18,077 bases of DNA, taken from positions 1 to 18,077 of the forward strand of contig JANJTI010000252.1 in the NCBI GenBank assembly GCA_024711185.1, written 5' to 3'. Positions 6,868 through 14,926 of the stretch are shown here, piece after piece. The notes under the pieces were generated by a model. It saw nothing but the letters and a program-made list of their open reading frames with translations, was not told the DNA's origin and searched no databases. The stretch is from Brevundimonas sp. (lineage in GTDB: Bacteria > Pseudomonadota > Alphaproteobacteria > Caulobacterales > Caulobacteraceae). The stretch's first letter is position 1; each line of letters opens with the position of its first letter. The position numbers and the translations under genes were made by a program.

Positions 6868-8319
6868 ATGCGCACGACGGCCTACACCACAGTCCGCCCG
6901 CGCTACGGCTTCGCTGACGTCGTCGGCCTGCTGTTCCGCGAACTGCTGCTGATGGTCATCGTCTTCCTGGCGCTCTTCGCGATCGGCACGGCGGCGGTTC
7001 TCACGCTCAAGAAGTCCTACACGGCCTCGGCCAGCGTCTATGCTGGCGTGGGGCAGGAGTATGTCTACCAGCCGCGGGTGGCGGGTCAGGCCGAGCGGAT
7101 CGGCCAGGCGCCGGAAGCGGACGCCGTCGCCCAGTCGGAGGCCGCCATCCTGGGCAGCCTCGAGGTCAAGCGCCGCACGGTTCGGGCGCTGGGGCCGGAA
7201 GCCATCCTCGGCGAAGGCGCCGGCGGCGCGGCGGCGGAACGGGAGACGGCCGCTCTCAAGGTCCTGGACAACAACCTCGGGGTCGGCACCACCCCGGGCA
7301 GCGCCATCATCTCGGCCTCGTACCGCTCCGGCGACCCGCAGCGGGCCGCGCGGGTGCTCAACGCCCTGATCGACCAGTATCTCGTGCGCCGTCGCGAGGT
7401 CTTCCGCGACCGCGCCGATCCCGCCCCCTACGCCGCGCAGCGCGAGGCGTTCGAGACCGATCTGGCCGCCGCCGACGCCGCCTACGCCGCCTTCCTGCGG
7501 TCAAACAACATCGGGGACTTCGCCACCGCCAAGGCCGCGCTGGCGGCCAACTTCCAGACCGTCTCGGCCGAAAACCTCTCCGTGCGGGCGCAGCTCAACC
7601 AGGCCAGCCAGCGGCTGGCCACGCTGGAGACGCAGCTCGCCCGGCAACCGGCGGAGGTGGTGCTGCAGCAAGACCTGAACATTTCCGCGCAGGACCAGAT
7701 CCTGCAACTGCGGACCCAGCGCGAGAACCTTCTGGCCCGCTATACCGAAGATGCCCAACCGGTGCGGGACATCGACGAGCAGATTGCGCAGCTGCAGGCG
7801 TTCGTCGCCACCGGCACCGCGGTCGGAGCCAAGGAGGTTCGCACGGGGCCGAGCGCGATCTTCACCGAGATCGAAACGGCGCGCATCAACGCCGCGGCCG
7901 ATCGCGACGCGCTGGCGGCGCGCCTGCGGGTGCTGGAAGGTCAGCTGGCCACCCTGCGCGCCCGCCTGGCGGAGCTGACCCGGCTGGAGTCGACCCATGC
8001 CACCCTGGCCGGCAATCGAGAGACCCTGACCGCGGCCATCCGCGATTTCCAGCAGCGCGAAAGTCAATCGCGGGCCGACCGGGCGCTGGTGGCGGCGGGC
8101 GCCGACAATGTCACGGTGATCGAACGGGCCCAGGCCCCGACCCGGGGCAGCAGCCTCAAGGCGCCGCTGCTGGCGGTCGTCTTCCTGTTCGCCGCCTTCA
8201 CCGCCCTGTGTGTCGGCCTGCTGCGCGTGTTCACCCGACGAGGTTACGTCACCCCCGCCTCCACCGGGAGGACGCTGGACCTGCCGGTTCTCGCCGTCGC
8301 TCCGGTGAAGGCCCGGTGA
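6868..8319 (+). CDS. hfsA: Wzc/GumC-like polysaccharide co-polymerase (HfsA-like)
   Basis: This 483-residue inner-membrane protein has two transmembrane helices (about 23-46 and 432-455) framing a large periplasmic region. The first part of that region is a Wzz-like domain with YTASASVYAGV (51-61) and ALKVLDNNLGV...IISASYRSGDPQRAARVLNALIDQYL (129-172). Residues about 190-400 are rich in Ala/Leu/Gln/Arg heptads and probably form a long coiled coil. The motif QAPTRGSSLKAP precedes the second helix, as in Wzc/GumC. There is no cytoplasmic kinase domain, so it is the split type in which a separate ATPase (next gene) partners it. It links the outer-membrane channel to synthesis and controls chain length and export. 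The ATG has only a weak upstream GGA; start moderately secure. The next gene begins 29 bp downstream. Confidence 0.86.
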   Translation: MRTTAYTTVRPRYGFADVVGLLFRELLLMVIVFLALFAIGTAAVLTLKKSYTASASVYAGVGQEYVYQPRVAGQAERIGQAPEADAVAQSEAAILGSLEVKRRTVRALGPEAILGEGAGGAAAERETAALKVLDNNLGVGTTPGSAIISASYRSGDPQRAARVLNALIDQYLVRRREVFRDRADPAPYAAQREAFETDLAAADAAYAAFLRSNNIGDFATAKAALAANFQTVSAENLSVRAQLNQASQRLATLETQLARQPAEVVLQQDLNISAQDQILQLRTQRENLLARYTEDAQPVRDIDEQIAQLQAFVATGTAVGAKEVRTGPSAIFTEIETARINAAADRDALAARLRVLEGQLATLRARLAELTRLESTHATLAGNRETLTAAIRDFQQRESQSRADRALVAAGADNVTVIERAQAPTRGSSLKAPLLAVVFLFAAFTALCVGLLRVFTRRGYVTPASTGRTLDLPVLAVAPVKAR

Positions 8320-8348
8320 CGCGCCCGTGCTACCGTGCGCACGGATGA

Positions 8349-9068
8349 GTGGCGCGTAGCGATTCGATGGTCGATCTGACATCCGAGATGGCTGCTCTCT
8401 GGGCGGCGCTGGGCCCGGCCCCCCGCCATCGCGGGCGGGTGATCCAGATCGCGGCGGCCACGACGGGGGAGGGTGTTTCGACCGTGGCCCGAGAGTACGC
8501 GCGCCTGGCGGCGGTACGCGCGCGCAAGCCCGTCTGGCTGATCGACGCCGACCTCTCGCAGCAGGGCCAGATGGAGGCGATCGCGGCCCAGCCCGAGCGC
8601 TTCGGCCGTATGGGGAAGGCGGCCGTCGCCACACCGGACGGCTCGATATTCTTCGCGGTCACCCCACGCGTGAAGGACCGGCAGGGCAAGCCGGTTCATC
8701 CGGCCCGCCTGGTCACTGCCCGTCCCTTCCTCGGCGGCCGACTGTGGGCGACCCGCTTCGCCGGAGAATGCCTTCGCTCGGGGCAGCGGGCCGAGGTGGT
8801 CAACGACGCACGCTACTGGGACGCCCTTCGTCGACACGCCGACACCGTCGTGGTGGACGCCCCCGCCGCGGACAGAAGCGACACCGCCATCCTCCTGGCT
8901 CCCTTCGTCGACGCGACCGTTCTGGTGGTCGCGGCGGGAAGCACGGACGCCGGCGAGCCGCTGGGCCTTCGCGACGAGATCGAGGCCGTGGGCGGAAAGA
9001 TCGCAGGGGTGGTGGTCAACCGCTCGACCTATCAGCCGCCTGCCTTTCTGAGGCGATTGACCGGCTGA
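8349..9068 (+). CDS. hfsB: BY-kinase-like P-loop protein with altered Walker A (HfsB-like)
   Basis: This 239-residue cytoplasmic protein is related to the CpsD/CapB/Wzc kinase domain and partners the preceding membrane protein. The MinD-like fold signatures are IQIAAATTGEGVSTVAREYARLA (32-54), Walker A' VWLIDADLSQQGQ (62-74) and Walker B TVVVDAPAADRSDTAILLAPFVDATVLVV (166-194). The Walker A lysine of GEGKST is replaced by Val43, and there is no C-terminal tyrosine cluster, so tyrosine-kinase activity is doubtful; a structural or regulatory role is more likely. The start is uncertain: GTG at 8349 keeps the longest frame, ATG at 8367 is an alternative, and neither has a strong Shine-Dalgarno. 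It ends one base from the stop codon of the convergent glycosyltransferase operon. Confidence 0.83.
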   Translation: MARSDSMVDLTSEMAALWAALGPAPRHRGRVIQIAAATTGEGVSTVAREYARLAAVRARKPVWLIDADLSQQGQMEAIAAQPERFGRMGKAAVATPDGSIFFAVTPRVKDRQGKPVHPARLVTARPFLGGRLWATRFAGECLRSGQRAEVVNDARYWDALRRHADTVVVDAPAADRSDTAILLAPFVDATVLVVAAGSTDAGEPLGLRDEIEAVGGKIAGVVVNRSTYQPPAFLRRLTG

Positions 9069-9077
9069 GTCAGCCGG
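9061..9077. other. Perfect palindrome spanning both convergent stop codons
   Basis: CCGGCTGA-G-TCAGCCGG is a perfect 8-bp inverted repeat with a one-base centre. It contains the TGA of the HfsB-like gene and, on the other strand, the TGA of the glycosyltransferase gene. Both proteins therefore end in Gly-stop with identical codons. There is no T-tract on either side, so it is not a standard terminator. Confidence 0.6.
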
Positions 9078-10008
9078 CTCGTTCGAGGCGGGCCAGTTCG
9101 CGGGCGCCGTAGAACCGCGGCTCCAGACCCTTCATCCAGAACAGCTTGCCTATTCCTCGCGCCGTGCGGTCGTAGAACTCCGCCCGACGCGGGCTCTGCG
9201 CAAGGGTGAGTCCGGCGGCGAGGACGCCCCACACCATGGCCTGACCGGCGCCGATCGCCATCCATCGCAGCACAGCTGGCCAGTTCCGGGCGTCGGCGGC
9301 GGTCTGGCTGGGCCCCTGACCGTAGGCGAAGGCCCGGGCGAGGGTGTAGCGCAGGGTCGCCCGGTGAGGGGGCGCGTATTCCTCGACCCAGGCGTCCGCG
9401 GCCCAGCCGAAGCGACCGCCCCGGCGCTCGAGAGCGGCGAAGAGCACGTCGTCCTCGCCGCCGACGTGATCCGAAGCGATGCTGAACGGCGCGTCGCCCG
9501 GCAGCGCCGTCCGGCGGACCATCAGCGAGTTGCCGCAGCCGAACGGTTGCGCGATCAACCCTGTCGTAGGCGGGCCCGCACGGCCAAAGAAGCGCTCGAG
9601 GTAAGGACGCAACCAGGGCGGCGATCCCGGCGCGCGGCCCGCGATGGGGCCGAACACCACATCGGCCCCGGTGCTTTCGCGAGCCTCGAGAAGCGCCGCC
9701 AGCCACCTCGAGGAGGCGACCTCGTCGTCGTCGAGAAAGGCGATCAGCGGCGCATCCGTGCTGGCCACACCGGCATTGCGTGCGGTGGCGACGCCTGGAT
9801 TCGGCGCGTGGCGGTAGACCAGCGGCCAGGGGGCGTCCTTGCGGAGCCCCTCCACTGTGGCGGCAGCCGAACCGGTCGGGTCGTTGTCGACGACCACGAT
9901 CGCCGAGATGCGGTCGGCGACCCCTGCCTGGGCGAAGATCGACCGGACCGCCCGCTCCAGACTTTCGGGACGCCTCAGCGTCGGGACGATAACCGCGACG
10001 TCGGCCAT
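9070..10008 (-). CDS. GT2 glycosyltransferase (HfsG/ExoM-like)
   Basis: This 312-residue glycosyltransferase with a GT-A fold probably adds a sugar from a nucleotide donor to the lipid-linked holdfast-like repeat unit at the cytoplasmic membrane face. It shows the nucleotide-binding start VAVIVPTLRRPESLERAVRSI (4-24), the metal-binding FLDDDE (91-96), and the GGEDD acceptor/base motif (183-187). A hydrophobic segment at about 250-270 may associate with the membrane. The FLDDDE form and overall layout resemble ExoM-type and HfsG enzymes; sugar specificity cannot be read. Its ATG shares one base with the upstream gene's TGA (TGATG), so translation is coupled and the start is secure despite an open frame further upstream. 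It is the last gene of the four-gene minus-strand operon. Confidence 0.88.
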   Translation of the reverse strand: MADVAVIVPTLRRPESLERAVRSIFAQAGVADRISAIVVVDNDPTGSAAATVEGLRKDAPWPLVYRHAPNPGVATARNAGVASTDAPLIAFLDDDEVASSRWLAALLEARESTGADVVFGPIAGRAPGSPPWLRPYLERFFGRAGPPTTGLIAQPFGCGNSLMVRRTALPGDAPFSIASDHVGGEDDVLFAALERRGGRFGWAADAWVEEYAPPHRATLRYTLARAFAYGQGPSQTAADARNWPAVLRWMAIGAGQAMVWGVLAAGLTLAQSPRRAEFYDRTARGIGKLFWMKGLEPRFYGARELARLERAG

Positions 10009-10946
10009 CACACGGCGTCCGCATAGAGGGCGGCGCGGTAGAGCCGCAGGGAGAAGGCCCGGGCGCCGACCGGCAACCACGGAGTGCGGGCGGCCGCCCG
10101 CATCAGCCGACGCAGGCCGGGCAGCGCCGGGACGCGCTTGAGGAGGCGAGCGGCCCGATAGCTTGGATAGGCGGCGACGATCTCGGGATGCCGCGCGGCC
10201 GTTCGGCCGAAGTTCGGGGCCGACTGCTCGTACTTTCCCGCCAGCGTCTCGACCGTGTCGAGGCCCATGTGGGTGGCGGGGTTGTCGACGTGGACGACCG
10301 TGAAGCGGCGCGATACGCGCATGGCCCACTCCACGTCCTCCCAGCCCCACCCCGTGAAACCGGGATCGAACGCCTCCGCCCCGAAGACGTCCCGGCGGAC
10401 CAGCAGGTTGGAGGTGTAGACGTACTTCTCCGGCTGCCTTGCGCGCTCGGCGCAGGGGACGCATTCGGACTTCGCCGCCAGCGCCCGGTGCACCGCGAAC
10501 CTCGGCTCGTCCGGCGCCTGTAGCAGGGAGAATCCGCCAAAGGCCACAGCGGGCGCGTCGCCGATCGCCAGGGCCGCCCATCGCCGCAGGAAGTCCGGTC
10601 GATCGGGCCGCATGTCGCTGTCGAGGAAGAGCAGGCTGCCGCCGCGTGCCGCCGAGGCGAGGCGGTTGCGGCCTCGTGCCCGTCCCTCGTTGGCGGCGAG
10701 CGTGATCAGCCGGACCGGCAGGGCCATGCCGGCGATCCGCTCCGAAAGCCGTTCGGTCAGGGCCTGGTCGGAGGTGCCGTCGTCGAGCACGACGATCTCG
10801 ACCGCCCCGCCCAGCGCCGCCGCCTCCGCGTCCAGTCGGTCCAGCAGTTCGGCCGGATCGTCACGCAGAAAGGGGACGAGCACCGAGACGGCCGGGTGGG
10901 CGCCGGTCCAGCCGGCGTTGTCGAGAATGTCTGCCCGGCCGCTCAC
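10008..10946 (-). CDS. GT2 glycosyltransferase (second of the locus)
   Basis: This GT2 family enzyme is also 312 residues but clearly different in sequence from its neighbour. Motifs are VSVLVPFLRDDPAELLDRL (20-38), EIVVLDDGTSD (50-60), the metal-binding LFLDSDMRPD (106-115) and GWGWEDVEWAMR (199-210) carrying the catalytic Glu-Asp. It probably adds another residue of the repeat unit. The start is a GTG at 10946 overlapping the flippase stop as GTGA (4-bp overlap); the frame stays open far upstream, but that part lies inside the flippase gene in another frame and has no domain. In Caulobacter, holdfast GT2 enzymes include HfsG and HfsL; I cannot decide whether this is an HfsL counterpart. Confidence 0.85.
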   Translation of the reverse strand: MSGRADILDNAGWTGAHPAVSVLVPFLRDDPAELLDRLDAEAAALGGAVEIVVLDDGTSDQALTERLSERIAGMALPVRLITLAANEGRARGRNRLASAARGGSLLFLDSDMRPDRPDFLRRWAALAIGDAPAVAFGGFSLLQAPDEPRFAVHRALAAKSECVPCAERARQPEKYVYTSNLLVRRDVFGAEAFDPGFTGWGWEDVEWAMRVSRRFTVVHVDNPATHMGLDTVETLAGKYEQSAPNFGRTAARHPEIVAAYPSYRAARLLKRVPALPGLRRLMRAAARTPWLPVGARAFSLRLYRAALYADAV

Positions 10947-12394
10947 GCCGCGGCCCTCCGCGCCCGCAGCCGCTGCAACAGACGGAGGGCCACGTCGCGC
11001 ACTCCGGCGGCGTTGAGCGTCAGGGCCGCGGCGGCGTAGACGACCGCCCCGGTCGTCGCATCGAGGATCAGTTCGGCCAGGCCGCCGATCGGCGGCAACG
11101 CGAAGACCACGGCGGCCATCACCGCGGTGGCGACGGCGCAACGGGCGAGGCTGTCCCACGCCACCGGCAGGGCCACCACGCGCCGCCCCATCAGGAGGGT
11201 GGCCGCCAGTCCGAGAGCGAAGCTCGCCGCGGTCGCCCAAGCCGCGCCCAGCAGTCCGAACCGGGGCACGAGCACAAGGTTGAGGGCGATGTTCGCTGTC
11301 GCGGGGATGGCCATCGCGGCCAGCAGCCGCTTCGTCCGCCGCCCGAGCGTGAAGGCCTGGCCGAAATAGTAGGCGGTCAGACCGTAGAGCAGGGCGGACA
11401 GGGCGATCCACGGCGTCACAGAGGCGGCCGCGACGCGCAACTCCTCGCCGATCAGCACCTCGGCCAGCGGCCGGGCGACCAGGGCGACGCCGGCGGCGGC
11501 GGGAAGGCCGATGAGCAGGAAGGTCGAGAACTGCTCGCGCGCGGCGGTCCTCAGCCGGTCCGGCCCGCCACGCTCCAGCGCCATCACCAAGGCCGGCTGG
11601 CCGGCCGAGCCGAGCCACAGGAACAGGACGTCGAGCGTGCGATTGGCGATGGAGTAGCCGGCGTGATAGGCGCCCACCGCCGCCTCGTCCATGAAGGCCG
11701 CCAGCAGGAAACGGTCGGTCGAGGCGAGCACGACGGTCAGCGCCAGGGAGGCGGCGATCGGATAGCCGTACACGGCGTAGCTGCGGACCCTGGCGGGCTC
11801 CACCCGACCGCCGCGCGCCTCGCGCAGCTCGCCCGGCAGGACGAACGGCAGCGCGAGCAGGGGCGCCAGCCCGAGGCCCAGAAGCGGAGCGGCTCCTCCG
11901 GCGCCGAGCAGGGCGAAGCCGACGCCTGTGGCGAGGCCGCCGGCGGTGGTCGCCATGTCCAGCCAGGCCGCCTTGCCCACCTCGCCGGCGGCGCGGTAGC
12001 GCTCCTGTCCCAGCTTGACGAGGCAGCGTGCGGGCACGCCGGCCAGGCCGGCGGCGAGGGCGATGCGGAACAGCGGATCGCCCGGCCACAGCCACAAGGC
12101 CAGGGCGGCGATGGCGAGGAAGCCGCCGGAGAGGGCGAAGGCGACCCGGTAGAGGCTGGCGAAATGTCCCCGAAGGCCGTGCCCCGCCGATTCCGCCGCC
12201 CAGAATCGGGCCATGGCCGCCTCGAGCCAGCTGAACACGGCCACGTGAGCGAGAGTCACCACGGAGAAGGCGAGGGCGTAGAGGCCGAACTCCGCCGGCG
12301 CGAGCAGGCGGGTGAACAGGACGATGGTCAGGAAGCCGACCACGCCCTGAACGATGTTGGCCGGCAGGTAGGCCCACACTCCCTTCCAGAACAT
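10943..12394 (-). CDS. hfsF: Polysaccharide flippase, MOP/Wzx family (HfsF-like)
   Basis: This 483-residue integral membrane protein has about 12-14 hydrophobic helices across its length. The N-terminus GVWAYLPANIVQGVVGFLTIVLFTRLLAPAEFGLYALAFSV (5-45) is the classic Wzx/RfbX opening (helix, then TRLL.P.EFG.Y). It would translocate undecaprenyl-diphosphate-linked repeat units from the cytoplasmic to the periplasmic face. Charged loops such as FGQAFTLGRRTKR and the NIALNLVLVPRFGLLGAAWATA stretch in the C-terminal half are typical of the family. GGAG lies about 7 nt before the ATG. It starts 13 bp after the initiating transferase and overlaps the next glycosyltransferase by 4 bp, placing it in a Wzx/Wzy-type pathway. 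The HfsF name is by analogy with the Caulobacter holdfast locus. Confidence 0.87.
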   Translation of the reverse strand: MFWKGVWAYLPANIVQGVVGFLTIVLFTRLLAPAEFGLYALAFSVVTLAHVAVFSWLEAAMARFWAAESAGHGLRGHFASLYRVAFALSGGFLAIAALALWLWPGDPLFRIALAAGLAGVPARCLVKLGQERYRAAGEVGKAAWLDMATTAGGLATGVGFALLGAGGAAPLLGLGLAPLLALPFVLPGELREARGGRVEPARVRSYAVYGYPIAASLALTVVLASTDRFLLAAFMDEAAVGAYHAGYSIANRTLDVLFLWLGSAGQPALVMALERGGPDRLRTAAREQFSTFLLIGLPAAAGVALVARPLAEVLIGEELRVAAASVTPWIALSALLYGLTAYYFGQAFTLGRRTKRLLAAMAIPATANIALNLVLVPRFGLLGAAWATAASFALGLAATLLMGRRVVALPVAWDSLARCAVATAVMAAVVFALPPIGGLAELILDATTGAVVYAAAALTLNAAGVRDVALRLLQRLRARRAAA

Positions 12395-12407
12395 CAGCGG
12401 CTCCGGG

Positions 12408-13964
12408 TCACCGGACCGCCGCGCGGTCGCCGAGCAGGACCGGCACGGTAACCGCCATGATCCACAGGTCCATCCACAGGCTCTGACGTTCGACGTACTC
12501 GATGTCGAGCTGCACCCGCCGTCGCACGTCCTGGGCCGTATGGAGCGGTCCTCGCGAGCCGTGGATGGCGGCCCAGCCGGTCATGCCCGGCTTGATGCGA
12601 TGCCGGTGGGCGTACTCCGCGACGAGGCGCGCGGATTCCACATGCCCGGTCTTCATCCCGATGGCGTGCGGTCGCGGCCCCACGAGCGACATCTCGCCCC
12701 GGATCACGTTGATCAGCTGCGGCAGCTCGTCGAGGCTGGTCTTGCGGATGAAGCGGCCGATCCGGGTGATGCGGTCATCATCGTGGGTGACCTGACGGCT
12801 CGCGGTCGCATCGGCCGCCTCGTGCCGCATCGAGCGGAACTTCCAGACGACGATCTCTTCATGATTGAAGCCATGGCGGCGCTGGCGGAAGAGGAGCGGG
12901 CCGGGGCTGTCGAGGCGGATTGCGAGGGCGATCAGCGCCATCAGCGGCGCGAGGGCGACCAAGGCGGCGAGGCCGAGAACGAGGTCCTGCAGCCGTTTGT
13001 TGAAAGCGCGCCGATCCGCATCCACAGGCCCCTGGATGTCGGCCAGCGGAGCGGCCGCGATGCGGTCGAGCGCCAGCGAGGTTTCCTGCGGCCCGTCCGG
13101 CTCGACCAGCAAGGTCACCTCGTTGGGCAGGGCGCGCAGACGGGCGGTGAGATCACGGACGCGAGCCTCGGCCTTCGGGTCGATGGCGAGCACTATGCGA
13201 TCGACGTAGGGCGTCATGCGGTGGGCGAGGAGGTCGTCGGCCGTCCCCAGGACCGGCACTCCGGAGAGGGTCCTGGGCGCGCGCGTCGACCGATCGTCGA
13301 AGATGCCAAGCACGTTGAGGTCCCGCCGCTTCAGCGCCTCCCGGATCAGATTTTCCGCGTGGCGGGTGGCTCCGACCAGGACGATGTTGGGCGTCAGGGC
13401 GCCCGTCGCGCGCCACCGATCGACCAGACGGCCCCAGGCGGCGTGCAGCGCTGCGAGCGCGGCGAAGACCAGCGCGGTCCAGGCGGCATAGGCGCTCCAT
13501 TGCGCCTCCCGCCCGTTGAGCAGGACGGCGAACGCGAAGGCGGCGCCGGCGCCTGTGGCGACGATCGCCGCCACCGAGACCAGATGGGCGGCGCCGCCCT
13601 GGCCGCGCGCGAAGCGATAGCGGCCGGTGGACCGCATCAGGCCGAGCGTCGTCGCCGCTCCGGCCGCGAACGGGGCGATGCGCCAGAGTTCGGCCTGCGC
13701 CAGCGGCCCGGGCGCGGCGGCCCACGCCGTCAAAAGGGTGATGGCCAGCACGGCAAGGACGTCGAAGGCGCGGAAATAGTGGGCTGCCAGACGCGAGGCG
13801 TGCCGCTGCCGCGCGTTCAGCCAGACCTCGGGTCTGAAGGGGCCGCGCCGGCGCGACGCGTCGCCTTCCTCCACCGTGAAAGGCCGGGTCCCGCGCGCCC
13901 GCGCGTTGGCGGTCCCGGTCGGGAGCGCATCGGCGAGAGTCACTGGGCTGGCGGCTTCGGTCAT
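12408..13964 (-). CDS. hfsE: Undecaprenyl-phosphate sugar phosphotransferase (HfsE/WcaJ-like)
   Basis: This 518-residue initiating polyprenol-phosphate glycosyl-1-phosphate transferase moves a sugar phosphate from its UDP donor onto undecaprenyl phosphate. It has several N-terminal transmembrane helices (about 63-82, 97-112, 127-149 and 157-177), then a CoA-binding-like domain (about 190-290, [15 protein letters not shown]). The bacterial sugar transferase domain covers about 322-515: a reentrant helix (327-350), [23 protein letters not shown], the [21 protein letters not shown] signature with catalytic Asp-Glu (412-413), and [15 protein letters not shown]. It is the first gene of the four-gene operon. 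No purine-rich ribosome site precedes the ATG at 13964, so the start could lie further in; a GTTAAC is 54 bp upstream. Sugar (glucose or galactose) not determinable. Confidence 0.9.
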   Translation of the reverse strand: MTEAASPVTLADALPTGTANARARGTRPFTVEEGDASRRRGPFRPEVWLNARQRHASRLAAHYFRAFDVLAVLAITLLTAWAAAPGPLAQAELWRIAPFAAGAATTLGLMRSTGRYRFARGQGGAAHLVSVAAIVATGAGAAFAFAVLLNGREAQWSAYAAWTALVFAALAALHAAWGRLVDRWRATGALTPNIVLVGATRHAENLIREALKRRDLNVLGIFDDRSTRAPRTLSGVPVLGTADDLLAHRMTPYVDRIVLAIDPKAEARVRDLTARLRALPNEVTLLVEPDGPQETSLALDRIAAAPLADIQGPVDADRRAFNKRLQDLVLGLAALVALAPLMALIALAIRLDSPGPLLFRQRRHGFNHEEIVVWKFRSMRHEAADATASRQVTHDDDRITRIGRFIRKTSLDELPQLINVIRGEMSLVGPRPHAIGMKTGHVESARLVAEYAHRHRIKPGMTGWAAIHGSRGPLHTAQDVRRRVQLDIEYVERQSLWMDLWIMAVTVPVLLGDRAAVR

Positions 13965-14062
13965 GCGGTCCGGCGGGAGGTTCGCCGCCAGCTTGCACGC
14001 TCCGCCTCACTGTCGCGTTAACATCCGGCCCGCCAGACCCGTTGCGCCCGCCCGCGCGCTCC

Positions 14063-14069
14063 GCTAAGC
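14063..14069 (+). promoter_or_regulatory. Possible -10 element of the tRNA-Ser gene
   Basis: GCTAAGC resembles the GCTA core of the Caulobacter housekeeping -10 (GCTANAWC). It lies 12 bp before the tRNA, with TTGCGC (14042-14047) 15 bp upstream as a poor -35. This is a tentative assignment based on position and partial consensus match. Confidence 0.35.
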
Positions 14070-14081
14070 ACGCCGCCTGCC

Positions 14082-14173
14082 GGAGACGTGGCCGAGTGGC
14101 TGAAGGCAACGGTTTGCTAAATCGTCGTACCCTGTAAGGGGTACCGAGGGTTCGAATCCCTCCGTCTCCGCCA
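14082..14173 (+). tRNA. tRNA-Ser (anticodon GCU)
   Basis: This 92-nt class II tRNA has an encoded 3' CCA. The acceptor stem pairs GGAGACG (14082-14088) with CGTCTCC (14163-14169), discriminator G, CCA 14171-14173. The anticodon stem ACGGT/ATCGT (14109-14113 with 14121-14125) frames the loop TTGCTAA with anticodon GCT at 14116-14118, reading AGC/AGU serine codons. The long variable arm GTACCC-TGTAA-GGGGTAC and the GGTTCGAATCC T-arm are both intact. It lies in the gap between the divergent HfsE-like gene and the next plus-strand gene, with no sign of an integrated element. Confidence 0.97.
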
Positions 14174-14308
14174 GACCTCCCGATCCCCTCGACCTGAACA
14201 CCCGCCGCGGGGCCGCCGCCGGCCGCGCGCGGCATGGCGCCCGCATGGTTACGGTCGAACCAATCCCGCCTCTGCGGATTCTGATGGGATGGTCCGAGGA
14301 GTCTCGTG

Positions 14309-14926
14309 ATGTCCGCCCCCCGCCCGTCCCTTACCGCTTCCCCATCCCGAGTGAAGTTGCTGGTCGCCGGTCCGCTGGCCGCGGTGGCGGTGTTGGGGCT
14401 GGGGGCCGCCGGCGTCGCGCGTCTGCCGGCCGGGAGCGGCCCGACCGTCCTCGCGGGAGAGGGACTGCGCATCGAGGTGGTGCAACCGCCTGCGCCCGCC
14501 ATCGACCCCGGCTCCCGGATGGACGTGGGCGAGCTGGTCGACGGGTACCGGCATGTGAGTTATCGCCGCGCCGAGCCGCAGGGGCTCGACGTCCTGTACG
14601 CCGACGCGTGGCTGGAGCAGCTGCCGCCTCTGCCGGAGCCTGCCCGTCTTCATCGCGATCCGCCGCCCGAGCGCTACGACCCCGAGGTCCGGCCGACCAG
14701 CCCGCAACCGTCGATGGACGAGCGGCCGAGGCCGACGAATCCCTACGGCTTCGACGCGCCCTCGCGGGACTATGCCGCGGAGCGCCGCGCACGCCGCGAA
14801 CACATGGCCCGCCTGGAGGACCGGCGGGCCGAGGCGCGAACCTACCGTGAGGAACGCGGCGTCTGGCGGCCCGTGCCGCCCTATGCGCCGCCCTCGCGAC
14901 TGGACCGGGACGTGGCCTTCTACTGA
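14309..14926 (+). CDS. Membrane-anchored proline/arginine-rich hypothetical protein
   Basis: I do not recognise this 205-residue protein. It has one N-terminal hydrophobic helix (about 15-38) that would be a signal anchor. Residues 50-100 form a more ordered part (LRIEVVQPP...GSRMDVGELVDGYRHVSYRRAEPQGLDVLYADAWLEQL). From about 105 it is rich in Pro, Arg, Asp and Tyr and probably disordered, with a charged helical patch RDYAAERRARREHMARLEDRRAEARTYREE region (153-182) and a C-terminal PYAPPSRLDRDVAFY. The ATG at 14309 is chosen since GAGGAG sits 7 nt upstream; a GTG immediately in front is possible. It lies 135 bp after the tRNA and about 100 bp before the SCP2 gene. A periplasmic location is inferred; no function is assigned. 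Confidence 0.72.
   Translation: MSAPRPSLTASPSRVKLLVAGPLAAVAVLGLGAAGVARLPAGSGPTVLAGEGLRIEVVQPPAPAIDPGSRMDVGELVDGYRHVSYRRAEPQGLDVLYADAWLEQLPPLPEPARLHRDPPPERYDPEVRPTSPQPSMDERPRPTNPYGFDAPSRDYAAERRARREHMARLEDRRAEARTYREERGVWRPVPPYAPPSRLDRDVAFY

Noticed and set aside
5679..6917. Plus-strand 412-codon frame opposite the export lipoprotein gene
   Set aside because: Composition (His/Arg/Gly-rich) and complete overlap with a clear polysaccharide export protein show it is a shadow.
9070..10581. 503-codon minus-strand frame for the last glycosyltransferase
   Set aside because: The GT2 fold begins at the ATG at 10008, which overlaps the upstream stop codon; the extra N-terminal part is an out-of-frame reading of the other glycosyltransferase.
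10008..12377. 789-codon minus-strand frame suggesting a fusion protein
   Set aside because: Only the part from the GTG at 10946 is a glycosyltransferase; the rest is an out-of-frame reading of the flippase gene.
14082..14173. tRNA-Ser as an integration site for a mobile island carrying the polysaccharide locus
   Set aside because: The tRNA is intact, I saw no repeated 3' tRNA fragment, integrase or base-composition change, and the locus matches core Caulobacterales genes.
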